From assembly GCF_002285415.1 (NCBI RefSeq), contig NZ_NSBU01000007.1, positions 1,388,583 through 1,452,582 of the forward strand: DNA of 64,000 bases, read 5' to 3'. Both the position numbers and the translations under genes were made by a program. A model generated the notes under the pieces. It did no database searches and was not told the origin of the DNA. It saw nothing but the letters and a program-made list of their open reading frames with translations. Position 1 is the first letter of the stretch. Each line of letters opens with the position of its first letter. Source of the stretch: Actibacterium pelagium. Its GTDB lineage: Bacteria > Pseudomonadota > Alphaproteobacteria > Rhodobacterales > Rhodobacteraceae. This document shows positions 17,439 to 25,947 of this stretch, piece after piece.

Positions 17439-18557
17439 ATGGGTATTTTCGACTTTCTGTCCGGCGAGTTCATCGACGTCATCCACTGGGTGGATGACAC
17501 GCGCGACACGATGGTGTGGCGCTTCGAACGTGAAGGCCACGAGATCAAGTACGGCGCTAAGCTGACGGTCCGCGAAGGCCAATCGGCAGTGTTCGTGCAC
17601 GAAGGCCAGTTGGCGGATGTGTTCACCCCCGGCCTTTACATGCTGGAAACCAACAACATGCCGGTGATGACCACGCTGCAGCACTGGCATCACGGGTTCA
17701 AATCGCCGTTCAAATCAGAGATCTACTTCGTCAACACCACGCGGTTTAACGACCTGAAGTGGGGCACGAAAAACCCGATCATGCTGCGCGACCCGGAATT
17801 CGGACCGACCCGCCTGCGTGCTTTCGGCACCTACTCGATCAAGGTCACAGACCCGGCCAAGTTCCTGATCGAGATCGTTGGCACCGATGGCGAATTCACG
17901 ATGGATGAGATCAGCTTCCAGATCCGCAACATCATCGTGCAGGAATTCAGCCGTGTGATTGCTGGCTCGGGAATTCCGGTTTTGGACATGGCCGCCAACA
18001 CGGCCGATCTGGGCAAGCTGATCGCGACGGAAGTGTCAAAGACCCTAGCGGAATACGGCCTGACCCTGCCGGAGTTCTACATCGAGAACATCTCGCTGCC
18101 GCCAGCAGTGGAACAAGCCTTGGACAAGCGCACCTCTATGGGGCTGGCTGGCGACCTTGGCAAATTCACCCAATACTCTGCGGCTGAGGCAATGACAGAG
18201 GCAGCCCGCAACCCCGCCGGTGGTGGTGGCATGGGCGCTGGTCTTGGCATGGGTATGGGCATGGCGATGGCCAACCAGATGGCCGCAGGCCCTTGGGGCG
18301 CGGTCCCGGTTCAGCAAACCGCTCCGGTGGCACCCCCGCCGCCGCCCGTCGAGCATGTTTGGCACATTGCCGAAAACGGGAAGACCAAAGGCCCCTTCTC
18401 GAAAGCCGACATGGGCAAGATGGCTGCCGAAGGTGGCCTGACGCGGGAAACTTTTGTCTGGACCCCCGGTCAAGATGGCTGGATGAAGGCCGAAGACGTG
18501 ACCGAGCTGGCTCAGCTGTTCACCATCCTGCCCCCACCCCCTCCGCCCGGCGTTTAA
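17439..18557 (+). CDS. SPFH-domain protein with C-terminal GYF_2 domain (YdjI-like)
   Basis: Protein of 372 residues. Residues about 1-250 form an SPFH/virion-core-like domain beginning MGIFDFLSGEFIDVI, similar to B. subtilis YdjI. A Gly/Met-rich linker follows (about 262-285), then a proline-rich stretch. The end is a GYF_2 module with WHIAENGKTKGPFS (about 308-355), which in other proteins binds proline-rich ligands, and a PPPPPPPGV tail. YdjI helps place PspA-type proteins at the membrane. Here it follows a DUF2927 lipoprotein and precedes a zinc-ribbon membrane protein, the class of partner it has in Bacillus. Confidence 0.85.
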   Translation: MGIFDFLSGEFIDVIHWVDDTRDTMVWRFEREGHEIKYGAKLTVREGQSAVFVHEGQLADVFTPGLYMLETNNMPVMTTLQHWHHGFKSPFKSEIYFVNTTRFNDLKWGTKNPIMLRDPEFGPTRLRAFGTYSIKVTDPAKFLIEIVGTDGEFTMDEISFQIRNIIVQEFSRVIAGSGIPVLDMAANTADLGKLIATEVSKTLAEYGLTLPEFYIENISLPPAVEQALDKRTSMGLAGDLGKFTQYSAAEAMTEAARNPAGGGGMGAGLGMGMGMAMANQMAAGPWGAVPVQQTAPVAPPPPPVEHVWHIAENGKTKGPFSKADMGKMAAEGGLTRETFVWTPGQDGWMKAEDVTELAQLFTILPPPPPPGV

Positions 18558-18577
18558 ATTTGACTTAGGTTCCACCC

Positions 18578-19666
18578 ATGGCTCAGGCCGAACACCGTTT
18601 TCCCTGCGATCAATGCGGAGCTGACCTCCGCTTTGATCCGCAGGAAGAACAACTGATCTGCGACCACTGCGGCAATGCCCGAGATGTGGCTGACGCTGGC
18701 CCTTGGGGCGGCGTCATTGCCGAGCTTGATTTCGATCGGGCTGTCTCTGACCAACTACCCGCGCAGGAGATGAAAGAGTCTCGCACCATCACCTGCCCCA
18801 ACTGCGGTGCGCATGTTGAATTCGACGCCGATGTGCATTCCCACGAATGCCCGTTCTGTGCGACGCCGGTTGTCACGGACACGGGCGTCGAGAGGCAGAT
18901 CAAACCCAAAGGTGTTCTGCCATTCGCGCTGGACGAGACAGCCGCCAGACGTGCGATGAATGATTGGCTGGGGCGCTTGTGGTTTGCCCCAAACGGCCTT
19001 CAGGAATATGCCCGGAACGGTCGTCGGATGCAGGGCATCTATGTCCCCTACTGGACGTTTGACGCGGATACGAAATCGCGCTATCGCGGCGAGCGCGGGA
19101 TCGTTTATTACGAAACCAAACGTGTCATCCGCGACGGAAAAACCCAGACAATTCAGGTGCCAAAGGTTCGCTGGACGCCAGCCTCGGGCCGGGTGGCGCG
19201 GTTCTTTGATGACATCCTGATCTTGGCCTCTCGCAGCCTGCCAAAGCGGTACACCGACAACCTGCAGCCATGGGATCTTGAAGCAATGGAGCCCTATCAA
19301 CCGGAATACCTCGCCGGGTTCCGCGCCGAGGGTTACACCGTTGATCTGCAGGACGGGTTTACCGAGGCGCGCGCGATCATGGATCGCCGTATTGAACGGG
19401 ACGTCCGCTTTGACATTGGTGGGGATCGGCAACGTATCCACAACATTCAGACACAGATCAGCGACGTAACCTTCAAGCACGTCCTGCTTCCTGTCTGGTT
19501 GGCTGCCTATAAATACCGGGGCAAGACCTATCGCTTTGTGGTCAATGGCCGCTCTGGCCGCGTACAGGGCGAGCGTCCTTGGTCGGCCTGGAAGATCGCA
19601 ATCGCGGTGGTGCTTGGTCTGATCGTGGCTGGCGCGGTTGGATATATCGTGGCGCAGAATCAATAA
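18578..19666 (+). CDS. Zinc-ribbon membrane protein (YdjG-like)
   Basis: Protein of 362 residues with two N-terminal zinc ribbons, each with paired CxxC knuckles (CDQCG...CDHCG and CPNCG...CPFC, within about residues 9-95). A beta-rich middle domain of unknown function follows, and one C-terminal membrane helix (IAIAVVLGLIVAGAVGYIV). Databases often give such proteins misleading primosomal-helicase names because of the zinc fingers; no helicase motif is present. Its placement after an SPFH gene recalls ydjG-ydjI of B. subtilis. A strong hairpin terminator follows the stop by one base. Confidence 0.8.
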   Translation: MAQAEHRFPCDQCGADLRFDPQEEQLICDHCGNARDVADAGPWGGVIAELDFDRAVSDQLPAQEMKESRTITCPNCGAHVEFDADVHSHECPFCATPVVTDTGVERQIKPKGVLPFALDETAARRAMNDWLGRLWFAPNGLQEYARNGRRMQGIYVPYWTFDADTKSRYRGERGIVYYETKRVIRDGKTQTIQVPKVRWTPASGRVARFFDDILILASRSLPKRYTDNLQPWDLEAMEPYQPEYLAGFRAEGYTVDLQDGFTEARAIMDRRIERDVRFDIGGDRQRIHNIQTQISDVTFKHVLLPVWLAAYKYRGKTYRFVVNGRSGRVQGERPWSAWKIAIAVVLGLIVAGAVGYIVAQNQ

Positions 19667-19690
19667 GGGGTCCGGGCGCCCCCGGACCCC
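19667..19690. terminator. Bidirectional terminator hairpin
   Basis: Perfect 10-bp stem (GGGGTCCGGG with CCCGGACCCC) and a 4-base loop, directly after the stop of the zinc-ribbon gene and ten bases before the end of the convergent hsp20 gene. It marks the end of the terC-to-zinc-ribbon transcript. The T-rich tails on both sides are weak. Confidence 0.75.
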
Positions 19691-19699
19691 TCATTTGTG

Positions 19700-20119
19700 T
19701 CAGCCTCTCTGGATCGGCACCTCGGTACCGCCGTCCCCAGATTTCTTGGCCTTCTTGCCAATCGAAAGGGTCAGAACACCACCTTTCAATCTGGCAGCCA
19801 CGTTTTCTGGGTCGGCCTCTGGTGGAAGCCGAAAACTGCGCGAGAAAGACCCGAACTGGCGTTCGCTGAAATACCAGCTATCGCCCTTTTCTTCCCTCTC
19901 AGACCGCTTTTCACCTTTCACCGTCACCACACCATCATCCACCGAAACCTTGATGTCTTCCTCCTCGACACCCGGCAATTCGATCGCGATGTTGTATCCG
20001 TCCTCACCTACCGACGCTTCGGAAGCAGGGGCGAACCATTCGGCCACACGGGATCCTACCTGACGGAAAGGATCGTACAGCGAAGGCCAGAACCCGCTGG
20101 CATGCGACTTTTCAACCAT
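19700..20119 (-). CDS. Hsp20/alpha-crystallin small heat-shock protein
   Basis: Protein of 139 residues. The alpha-crystallin domain spans about 38-125, with ELPGVEEEDIKVSV, the FSRSFRLP strand and the GVLTLSI motif that docks neighbouring subunits. The ATG at 20119 follows a GGAGG site; a longer frame would add 27 residues with no support. Small heat-shock proteins hold unfolded proteins for refolding. An Fnr-type box and a spaced -10 lie upstream, so microaerobic induction is likely. Confidence 0.93.
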   Translation of the reverse strand: MVEKSHASGFWPSLYDPFRQVGSRVAEWFAPASEASVGEDGYNIAIELPGVEEEDIKVSVDDGVVTVKGEKRSEREEKGDSWYFSERQFGSFSRSFRLPPEADPENVAARLKGGVLTLSIGKKAKKSGDGGTEVPIQRG

Positions 20120-20157
20120 CTCAAAACCTCCATTCCGTGGGATTGTCCCACACCGGG

Positions 20158-20200
20158 TAATTACCGCGCGAGGGGGCTGAGTCGCTTTGACCCAAGTCAA
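20158..20200 (-). promoter_or_regulatory. Fnr-type promoter of hsp20
   Basis: TTGAC-CCAA-GTCAA at 20187-20200 is a full match to the Crp/Fnr-family box TTGAY-N4-RTCAA used by FnrL and Dnr proteins in Rhodobacterales. A TAATTA hexamer at 20158-20163 is centred 33 bases away, about the spacing expected when an Fnr dimer sits near -41.5 of a class II promoter directed to hsp20. The predicted leader is about 33 bases. The box is too close to dtd on the other side for that geometry. Confidence 0.6.
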
Positions 20201-20241
20201 TCTAGGCTGTAGGTCGATCTAGAGAATATGAGGAGACAAGA

Positions 20242-20679
20242 ATGCGGGCACTTCTACAGCGCGTGACCGAAGCAAACGTCAAAGTCGACGGGAAGGTTAT
20301 CGGTCAAATCGGCCCCGGCCTTCTGATCCTTGTCTGCGCCATGCAGGGCGACGATGAAGAGAGCTGTCAGAAGATGGCAGCCAAGATTTCGAAGCTACGG
20401 ATTTTCAAGGACGACGAGGGGAAGATGAACCGCTCGTTGCTGGATACGGAAGGGGCGGCGCTTGTGGTCAGCCAGTTCACCCTTGCAGGCGATACCTCAC
20501 GTGGAAACCGTCCGGGGTTCTCGACCGCCGCGCGACCAGATGAAGGTAATCGGCTTTACGAACACTTCAGCGACTGCCTGCGCGAAACAGGCGTTCACGT
20601 GGAGAACGGGAAGTTCGGCGCCGATATGGCCGTGTCGCTGGTCAATGACGGCCCTGTAACTCTTTGGGTCGATCTGTAA
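20242..20679 (+). CDS. dtd: D-aminoacyl-tRNA deacylase
   Basis: Enzyme of 145 residues that hydrolyses D-aminoacyl-tRNAs (and Gly-tRNA-Ala) to keep D-amino acids out of proteins. Start [17 protein letters not shown], the [17 protein letters not shown] active-site segment near residue 77 and the cross-subunit [11 protein letters not shown] loop match the family at normal length. It is divergent from hsp20 and convergent with the peroxiredoxin gene. Confidence 0.95.
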   Translation: MRALLQRVTEANVKVDGKVIGQIGPGLLILVCAMQGDDEESCQKMAAKISKLRIFKDDEGKMNRSLLDTEGAALVVSQFTLAGDTSRGNRPGFSTAARPDEGNRLYEHFSDCLRETGVHVENGKFGADMAVSLVNDGPVTLWVDL

Positions 20680-20692
20680 ACCGCCAAAAGAA

Positions 20693-20716
20693 AACCCGGA
20701 CGCCATGGTCCGGGTT
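20693..20716 (-). terminator. Terminator after the peroxiredoxin gene
   Basis: Nine-bp stem (AACCCGGAC with its complement) and a 6-base loop, followed on the minus strand by TTTTCTTTT, a good Rho-independent signal 24 bases past the peroxiredoxin stop. It may also serve the convergent dtd transcript. Confidence 0.75.
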
Positions 20717-20739
20717 CTCAGAATATCTGGTCTGAAATC

Positions 20740-21288
20740 TTATGCGGCTGTCGCTTGGTTTGCCTCGACCAGCCAGTTCATCACAGTCTCGGGCGAGGAC
20801 ACACCATAGGGGTCTTCGCCGTGGTTGTCAGACAGGCCAGGCTCTTCGAACCAAGCCTCGATCACACCATCGTTGACGATGGCAGCATAGCGCCAGGAAC
20901 GCAGCCCAAAGCCCAAGTTATCCTTACGCACCAGCATACCCATGCGGCGGGTAAATTCACCCGAGCCGTCGGGGATGACTTTGACATTCTCAAGCTTCTG
21001 GTCGGTCGCCCATTTGTTCATGACGAAGCTGTCGTTAACCGACATGCAGAAGATCTCGTCGATGCCTTGCGCGGCGAAATCGGCAAATCCGTTTTCAAAA
21101 CCCGGCAATTGGTAGGTGGAACAGGTCGGGGTGAAAGCACCCGGCAACGAGAACAGCACAACGCGCTTACCTTTGAAATAGTCCTCGGTGGACATGTCCT
21201 GCCAGCGGAAGGGGTTCGAACCTTCGATGCTTTCGTCACGGACACGGGTGTGGAAAACGACGTTGGGAAGCTTGGTTCCAGCTTTCAT
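20740..21288 (-). CDS. Peroxiredoxin (Prx5-type, atypical)
   Basis: Peroxiredoxin of 182 residues. The peroxidatic Cys is in PGAFTPTCSTYQLPG near residue 56. The start (MKAGTKLPNVVFHTRVRD) and the FGLRSWRYAAIVNDG segment fit the Prx5 group that reduces peroxides with glutathione or glutaredoxin. No glutaredoxin domain is fused at the C-terminus. It is a single-gene unit with its own terminator. Confidence 0.9.
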   Translation of the reverse strand: MKAGTKLPNVVFHTRVRDESIEGSNPFRWQDMSTEDYFKGKRVVLFSLPGAFTPTCSTYQLPGFENGFADFAAQGIDEIFCMSVNDSFVMNKWATDQKLENVKVIPDGSGEFTRRMGMLVRKDNLGFGLRSWRYAAIVNDGVIEAWFEEPGLSDNHGEDPYGVSSPETVMNWLVEANQATAA

Positions 21289-21436
21289 TGGGTGCTCCTG
21301 AAATTTGATTTGGGAGCGCGGAGTTAGTGTGATTCTAAGTCACCCTCAATGCTATTTTGCTGCGACGCAGCGAAATCTTTATGTGCCGCTTAGATGCTGC
21401 GGAAACAGACCATCTCAGACTTACAATCGAAGGAAA

Positions 21437-21511
<75 letters not shown>

Positions 21512-21523
21512 AGCGTGGGGCGC

Positions 21524-21552
21524 TGATTAGACCCTAAAGCGGAATGGTGCAA
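21524..21552 (-). promoter_or_regulatory. Promoter of tRNA-Thr
   Basis: On the minus strand, TTGCAC, 17 bases, then TAATCA, ending 13 bases before the tRNA 5' end. This is a good housekeeping-sigma match at optimal spacing. Confidence 0.6.
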
Positions 21553-21649
21553 GCGCAAATTCGCGGTTTTTTGCGCGAAGATGCCGAAAGCCTTTTTTCC
21601 AAGGGCCACGGCATCTGGACCGGGCTCGCTTGCTGGGTTAGATGAGGGC

Positions 21650-21784
21650 ATGGACAAGAAAACCGCCCCCACAAAACTGTCGAAGAAGGACGCAGAGCGC
21701 GAGACCCGCCTCAAAGCGGCCCTCAAAGCGAATATGGCCAAGCGCAAGGCGCAGGCCCGGGCGCGCGCGGATAAAGAGACATAA
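21650..21784 (+). CDS. Small basic protein, 44 residues
   Basis: A 44-residue, lysine- and arginine-rich helical protein (DKKTAPTKLSKKDAERE at the start, then an Ala/Lys/Arg run). The ATG at 21650 follows GATGAGGG, and the gene ends nine bases before murA. Short basic ORFs directly ahead of murA fit a cotranscribed conserved gene, but no function is recognisable. A longer in-frame start at 21581 would extend towards the tRNA promoter and is less likely. Confidence 0.5.
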   Translation: MDKKTAPTKLSKKDAERETRLKAALKANMAKRKAQARARADKET

Positions 21785-21793
21785 GGCGAGCAG

Positions 21794-23062
21794 ATGGATT
21801 CGATTCTGGTGAAAGGCGGCGCAGAGCTGCACGGTGAAATCCCGATTGCAGGTGCCAAGAACGCCTGCCTGACGCTGATGCCGGCAACCCTGTTAAGTGA
21901 CGAGCCGCTTACACTGACCAACGCGCCACGCCTGTCGGACATTCGTACGATGACCGAATTGCTGGCCTCTTTGGGTGCCGAGGTGACCTCACTGCAAGAC
22001 GGTCAGGTGCTGGCCATGTCCAGCCACGATCTGAACAACCACGTCGCTGACTATGACATCGTGCGCAAGATGCGGGCCTCGATTCTTGTGCTGGGCCCAA
22101 TGCTGGCGCGTCACGGTCACGCAGTGGTCTCGCTGCCAGGCGGCTGCGCGATTGGCGCCCGTCCGGTGGATCTGCACCTCAGGGCGCTGGAAGCCATGGG
22201 TGCGGAGCTGGAACTGAAAGAAGGCTACGTTCACGCCACTGCCAAAGGCGGTCTGAAGGGCGGCACGTTTGAATTCCCATTTGTGTCTGTCGGGGCGACA
22301 GAAAACGCGCTGATGGCGGCCACTCTGGCCAAAGGCACAACCGTTCTGAAGAACGCTGCGCGCGAGCCAGAGATCGTTGATCTTGCGCACTGCCTGCAAA
22401 AGATGGGTGCGCAGATCGAGGGCGAAGGCACTTCGACTATCACCATTCAGGGTGTCGACCGCCTGCATGGCGCGACCCACCCCGTCGTGACCGACCGGAT
22501 TGAGCTAGGCACCTACATGCTTGCCCCGGCAATCGCTGGTGGCGAGGTCGAATGCCTTGGCGGCCGCATGGATCTTGTTGCTGCCTTTGCCGAAAAGCTG
22601 GACGAGGCCGGGGTTTCGGTCGAGGAAACCAAACGCGGGTTGAAAGTAAGCCGCAAAAACGGCCGTGTGGATGCTGTGAACGTCGCGACAGAGCCCTTCC
22701 CCGGTTTCCCCACCGACCTTCAAGCCCAATTCATGGCACTGATGTGCACCGCCAGCGGCACCAGCATTCTGGAAGAGAAAATTTTTGAAAACCGCTTCAT
22801 GCACGCCCCCGAACTGATGCGCATGGGCGCTCAGATCGACGTGCATGGGGGCCACGCCACTGTCACCGGCGTCGAACGCCTGAAAGGCGCGCCGGTCATG
22901 GCGACCGACCTGCGGGCTTCGGTGTCGTTGATCCTTGCCGGTCTGGCTGCAGAAGGTGAAACCGTGGTCAGCCGCGTCTATCACCTTGATCGCGGTTACG
23001 AGCGGGTCGAAGAAAAGCTGGGCGCTTGTGGTGCCTCGATCGAAAGGATCAAGGGCGAATGA
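21794..23062 (+). CDS. murA: UDP-N-acetylglucosamine 1-carboxyvinyltransferase MurA
   Basis: Enzyme of 422 residues catalysing the first committed step of peptidoglycan synthesis, transfer of enolpyruvate from PEP to UDP-GlcNAc. The KNACL motif is near residue 22, and the active-site Cys is in the [16 protein letters not shown] loop, the residue that fosfomycin alkylates in sensitive enzymes. Both inside-out barrel halves are present and length is normal. The stop overlaps the next gene as ATGA. Confidence 0.97.
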   Translation: MDSILVKGGAELHGEIPIAGAKNACLTLMPATLLSDEPLTLTNAPRLSDIRTMTELLASLGAEVTSLQDGQVLAMSSHDLNNHVADYDIVRKMRASILVLGPMLARHGHAVVSLPGGCAIGARPVDLHLRALEAMGAELELKEGYVHATAKGGLKGGTFEFPFVSVGATENALMAATLAKGTTVLKNAAREPEIVDLAHCLQKMGAQIEGEGTSTITIQGVDRLHGATHPVVTDRIELGTYMLAPAIAGGEVECLGGRMDLVAAFAEKLDEAGVSVEETKRGLKVSRKNGRVDAVNVATEPFPGFPTDLQAQFMALMCTASGTSILEEKIFENRFMHAPELMRMGAQIDVHGGHATVTGVERLKGAPVMATDLRASVSLILAGLAAEGETVVSRVYHLDRGYERVEEKLGACGASIERIKGE

Positions 23063-23535
23063 TGGAAGACGCAAAGTTCGAAGATGGCGGCGAACACCCG
23101 CTGTATCTTGGGGCAGAAAGCTCCGAAGATCTGCAGGTTCTTGCTTCTCTGACTCAAGACGCCGTTTTCCCGGTTACCGAAATGACCTACCGTGCGTCCG
23201 AGCGCCGCTTTGCCATACTTCTGAACCGCTTCCGTTGGGAAGACGTAGGTGCCGCCAAGGCACGTGGTCGCGATTTTGAGCGGGTACAATCGGTTCTGGA
23301 CTTCGGGGACGTGCTGAAAGTGTCGTCTCAGGGCGTTGACCGTTCTGACAGTGACATGATCCTGTCCCTGCTTTCGATCGATTTTGAGGCCGGCGAAGAC
23401 GGCGCAGGCCGCGTCATCCTGACCTTGGCAGGTGACGGCGCAATTGCGTTGGACGTGGAATGCATCAACGTCACCCTGCGGGATGTGACGCGCCCCTATA
23501 TCGCCCCGTCGCGCAAGGCCCCCAGCCACGACTGA
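23059..23535 (+). CDS. DUF2948 family protein
   Basis: Protein of 158 residues matching the DUF2948 pattern, a beta-rich cytosolic protein of unknown function found beside murA in many alphaproteobacteria. Two adjacent ATGs (23059 and 23062) are possible starts; the first gives an ATGA overlap with murA and so coupled translation. The ending [17 protein letters not shown] is basic. A hairpin terminator covers its last codons. Confidence 0.82.
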   Translation: MMEDAKFEDGGEHPLYLGAESSEDLQVLASLTQDAVFPVTEMTYRASERRFAILLNRFRWEDVGAAKARGRDFERVQSVLDFGDVLKVSSQGVDRSDSDMILSLLSIDFEAGEDGAGRVILTLAGDGAIALDVECINVTLRDVTRPYIAPSRKAPSHD

Positions 23536-23543
23536 GGGCCTTG
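23514..23543 (+). terminator. Terminator overlapping the end of the DUF2948 gene
   Basis: Eight-bp stem (CAAGGCCC with GGGCCTTG), 14-base loop, then GTTTCT. It spans the stop codon and the 12-base gap to the convergent cytochrome c gene and would end the murA transcript. Confidence 0.5.
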
Positions 23544-23547
23544 GTTT

Positions 23548-23970
23548 CTATTCCTGAATAGACTCCAGGTAATACGCGATCGAAAGAACCCGACCTCGGA
23601 TGATCGTTTCGGCCCCATAGGGCCCTGCCATCCCGGCCAGCTCACTTTTGAAAACGTCGCCCCAGATTGGCATTTCGCCCCCTGCCATGGGCGGCCTGTC
23701 GCCGTGGCCTCGCACACCGGTCCGTCCATCGACGATGTGGATCACGTCGAGCATTGGGAACTCGTCGTTGTTTCTTGACTTGATGGTCGTCAGATCAGGC
23801 AAGGGGACATTCAGGTATTGGGCGAGATAGCCGTCCCCTTTACCTGCTTCTCCGTGACAAACCGCGCAATTCTCTTGGAATGCGGCTTTTCCAGCTTCAT
23901 CTGCCAGCGCAGGCCCGCTGAGGGCAGCAAACATGCATGGCAGGACGTAGTGAAACAACTTGTGTTTCAT
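23548..23970 (-). CDS. Periplasmic class I cytochrome c
   Basis: Protein of 140 residues: a signal peptide (about 1-23, ending GPALA) and one haem site CAVCHGEAGKGDG, with the likely axial Met in GGEMPIWGDVF. It therefore carries one c-type haem in the periplasm. The ATG at 23970 has a strong GGAGGAG site; the upstream extension of 22 residues is not hydrophobic. An Fnr-type box lies 79 bases upstream, suggesting expression under low oxygen. No oxidase or reductase genes adjoin it. Confidence 0.88.
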   Translation of the reverse strand: MKHKLFHYVLPCMFAALSGPALADEAGKAAFQENCAVCHGEAGKGDGYLAQYLNVPLPDLTTIKSRNNDEFPMLDVIHIVDGRTGVRGHGDRPPMAGGEMPIWGDVFKSELAGMAGPYGAETIIRGRVLSIAYYLESIQE

Positions 23971-24048
23971 TTTCTCCTCCTCAGTTGCTTGTTCGCGCAT
24001 TTGGGCTTTTGCCAGCTTCAGGATTCCATTGATCAAAATTCCGAAGCA

Positions 24049-24062
24049 ATGATCTTGATCAA
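24049..24062. promoter_or_regulatory. Fnr/Dnr-type box between cytochrome c and hisD
   Basis: ATGAT-CTTG-ATCAA matches nine of the ten fixed positions of TTGAT-N4-ATCAA. A TTGATCAA half-like element is 13 bases away at 24029-24036. The cytochrome c is the biologically expected target, but a TATTCT hexamer at 24083-24088 is also well placed on the hisD side, so direction is unresolved. Confidence 0.45.
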
Positions 24063-24155
24063 CTTCCCCAAACTTAACCCCCTATTCTTCAACGCAAGGG
24101 TTCAATCCGGCGAAGAAACCGACTAGAGGGAATGAAACTATTCTAAGAGTCATCC

Positions 24156-25466
24156 ATGCCGGTTTTCTTAAATACCCAAGATGCGGGATTTGAAGAGGCG
24201 TTCCTCTTGCTTCTCTCTGCGAAACGCGAAGACAGCCCAGATGTCGATGAGACCGTTGCTGGGATCATCGCGGACGTGCGCGCACGGGGAGATGAGGCTG
24301 TTCTGGAACTGACCGCGAAGTTTGACCGGCTGGAATTGACCGCCGACCAGATGGCCTTCACGCCCGAAGAAGTTGACCGGTACTGCGCGCAGGTTTCTGA
24401 CGAAGAGCGCAGCGCGCTGGAATTGGCCGCCGACCGCATCCGCGCCTACCACGAACGCCAGCTGCCCAAGGACGACAGCTGGACAGACGATGCTGGCGCG
24501 ACACTTGGCTGGCGCTGGACGCCGGTGTCGGCTGCGGGGCTTTATGTGCCGGGCGGACTGGCCTCTTACCCGTCTTCTGTCTTGATGAACGCGATACCGG
24601 CCAAGGTGGCCGGCGTGGGCCGGTTAGCGATCACGGTGCCGACACCCGATGGCGTGGTGAACCCCTTGGTGCTGCTGGCCGCAAAGCTGGCAGGCGTAGA
24701 CGAGATCTATCGCATTGGTGGGGCACAAGCTGTGGCCGCTTTGGCCTATGGTACAAAAACAATCGCGCCAGTGGACAAGATCACCGGACCGGGGAATGCC
24801 TTTGTGGCTGCAGCAAAGCGCAGGGTTTTCGGCAAGGTCGGCATCGACATGATCGCAGGCCCGTCCGAGATTCTTGTGATCGCGGACAAGGACAACAACC
24901 CCGATTGGATCGCGTTGGACCTGCTAAGCCAGGCAGAACATGACGAGAGTGCGCAGTCGATCCTGATCACTGATGACGCCGCCTTTGGCCAGTCGGTCGC
25001 AGAGGCCGTGGAAAAACGCCTTGAGACACTGGACCGCCGCGCCATCGCGGGTGCCAGCTGGCGCGACTTTGGTGCAATCATCACCGTGGACTCGCTGGAT
25101 CAGGCCGCAACCCTGTCTGATCGCATCGCACCAGAGCACCTAGAGCTTTGCGTGGCTGACCCCGACGCCCTTTCTGATAAAATCACACATGCTGGTGCGA
25201 TCTTCCTTGGGCAATATACGCCCGAAGCCATTGGTGACTATGTCGGCGGCCCGAACCACGTTCTGCCCACCGCGCGCTCTGCCCGGTTCTCGTCGGGCCT
25301 TAGCGTGATGGACTTTGTGAAGCGGACGACGCTTGCCCGAATGACACCCGCTGCGTTGCGCGCGATCGGCCCTGCGGCAGAATGCCTTGCTGACTCTGAA
25401 AGTCTTCAGGCGCACGGTTTGTCCGTCACTGCCCGCCTTAAATCATTGAACGAGAGAGACGCATGA
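24156..25466 (+). CDS. hisD: Histidinol dehydrogenase
   Basis: Enzyme of 436 residues that performs the last two steps of histidine synthesis, oxidising L-histidinol to L-histidine with NAD. Family motifs include LYVPGGLASYPSSVLMNAIPA, GGAQAVAALAYGT, VDKITGPGNAFV, IDMIAGPSE and the catalytic region QAEHDE and AGAIFLGQYTPEAIGDY. The stop overlaps the UPF0262 gene as ATGA. Confidence 0.97.
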   Translation: MPVFLNTQDAGFEEAFLLLLSAKREDSPDVDETVAGIIADVRARGDEAVLELTAKFDRLELTADQMAFTPEEVDRYCAQVSDEERSALELAADRIRAYHERQLPKDDSWTDDAGATLGWRWTPVSAAGLYVPGGLASYPSSVLMNAIPAKVAGVGRLAITVPTPDGVVNPLVLLAAKLAGVDEIYRIGGAQAVAALAYGTKTIAPVDKITGPGNAFVAAAKRRVFGKVGIDMIAGPSEILVIADKDNNPDWIALDLLSQAEHDESAQSILITDDAAFGQSVAEAVEKRLETLDRRAIAGASWRDFGAIITVDSLDQAATLSDRIAPEHLELCVADPDALSDKITHAGAIFLGQYTPEAIGDYVGGPNHVLPTARSARFSSGLSVMDFVKRTTLARMTPAALRAIGPAAECLADSESLQAHGLSVTARLKSLNERDA

Positions 25467-25945
25467 GCACCTCTGTCCTGACCAAGGTTGCCATCGACGA
25501 CAGCAACCTGCCCGCCCCGACACCCGAAGTCGAACAGGAACGCCGCGTTGCGATCTTCGATCTTCTGGAAGACAACAGCTTTGACCTGCCCGAACGGGAT
25601 GGCGTGAAGGTTGACGGCCCTTTTCACCTGCTACTGGCTGTTCGTCAAAAGCGTCTTGTCTTTGAAATTTCGCTGGAAAGCGGCGATCTGGTCCGCGAAT
25701 TCCAGTTGGGACTAGGCCCCTTCCGGCAGGTCGTGAAAGACTATTTTCAGATTTTCCAAAGCTATGTCGAAGCGGTCAAGAAATTGCCCCCCGCCCAGAT
25801 CGAGGCGATCGATATGGCCCGCCGTGGCATCCACAACGAAGGCGCACGCCTTTTGCAGGAACGCCTAGAGGGCAAGGCCGAGATTGACATCGACACCGCC
25901 CGCCGATTGTTCACCCTGATCTGCGTCCTGCACTTCGGAGGCTGA
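25463..25945 (+). CDS. UPF0262 family protein
   Basis: Protein of 160 residues, cytosolic, of unknown function; the UPF0262 family is nearly confined to alphaproteobacteria and often sits after hisD. Visible conserved stretches are FHLLLAVRQKRLVFEI, GPFRQVVKDYFQIFQSYV and DMARRGIHNEGA. It is coupled to hisD by ATGA overlap and is followed two bases later by the phosphatase gene. Confidence 0.88.
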   Translation: MSTSVLTKVAIDDSNLPAPTPEVEQERRVAIFDLLEDNSFDLPERDGVKVDGPFHLLLAVRQKRLVFEISLESGDLVREFQLGLGPFRQVVKDYFQIFQSYVEAVKKLPPAQIEAIDMARRGIHNEGARLLQERLEGKAEIDIDTARRLFTLICVLHFGG

Positions 25946-25947
25946 TA

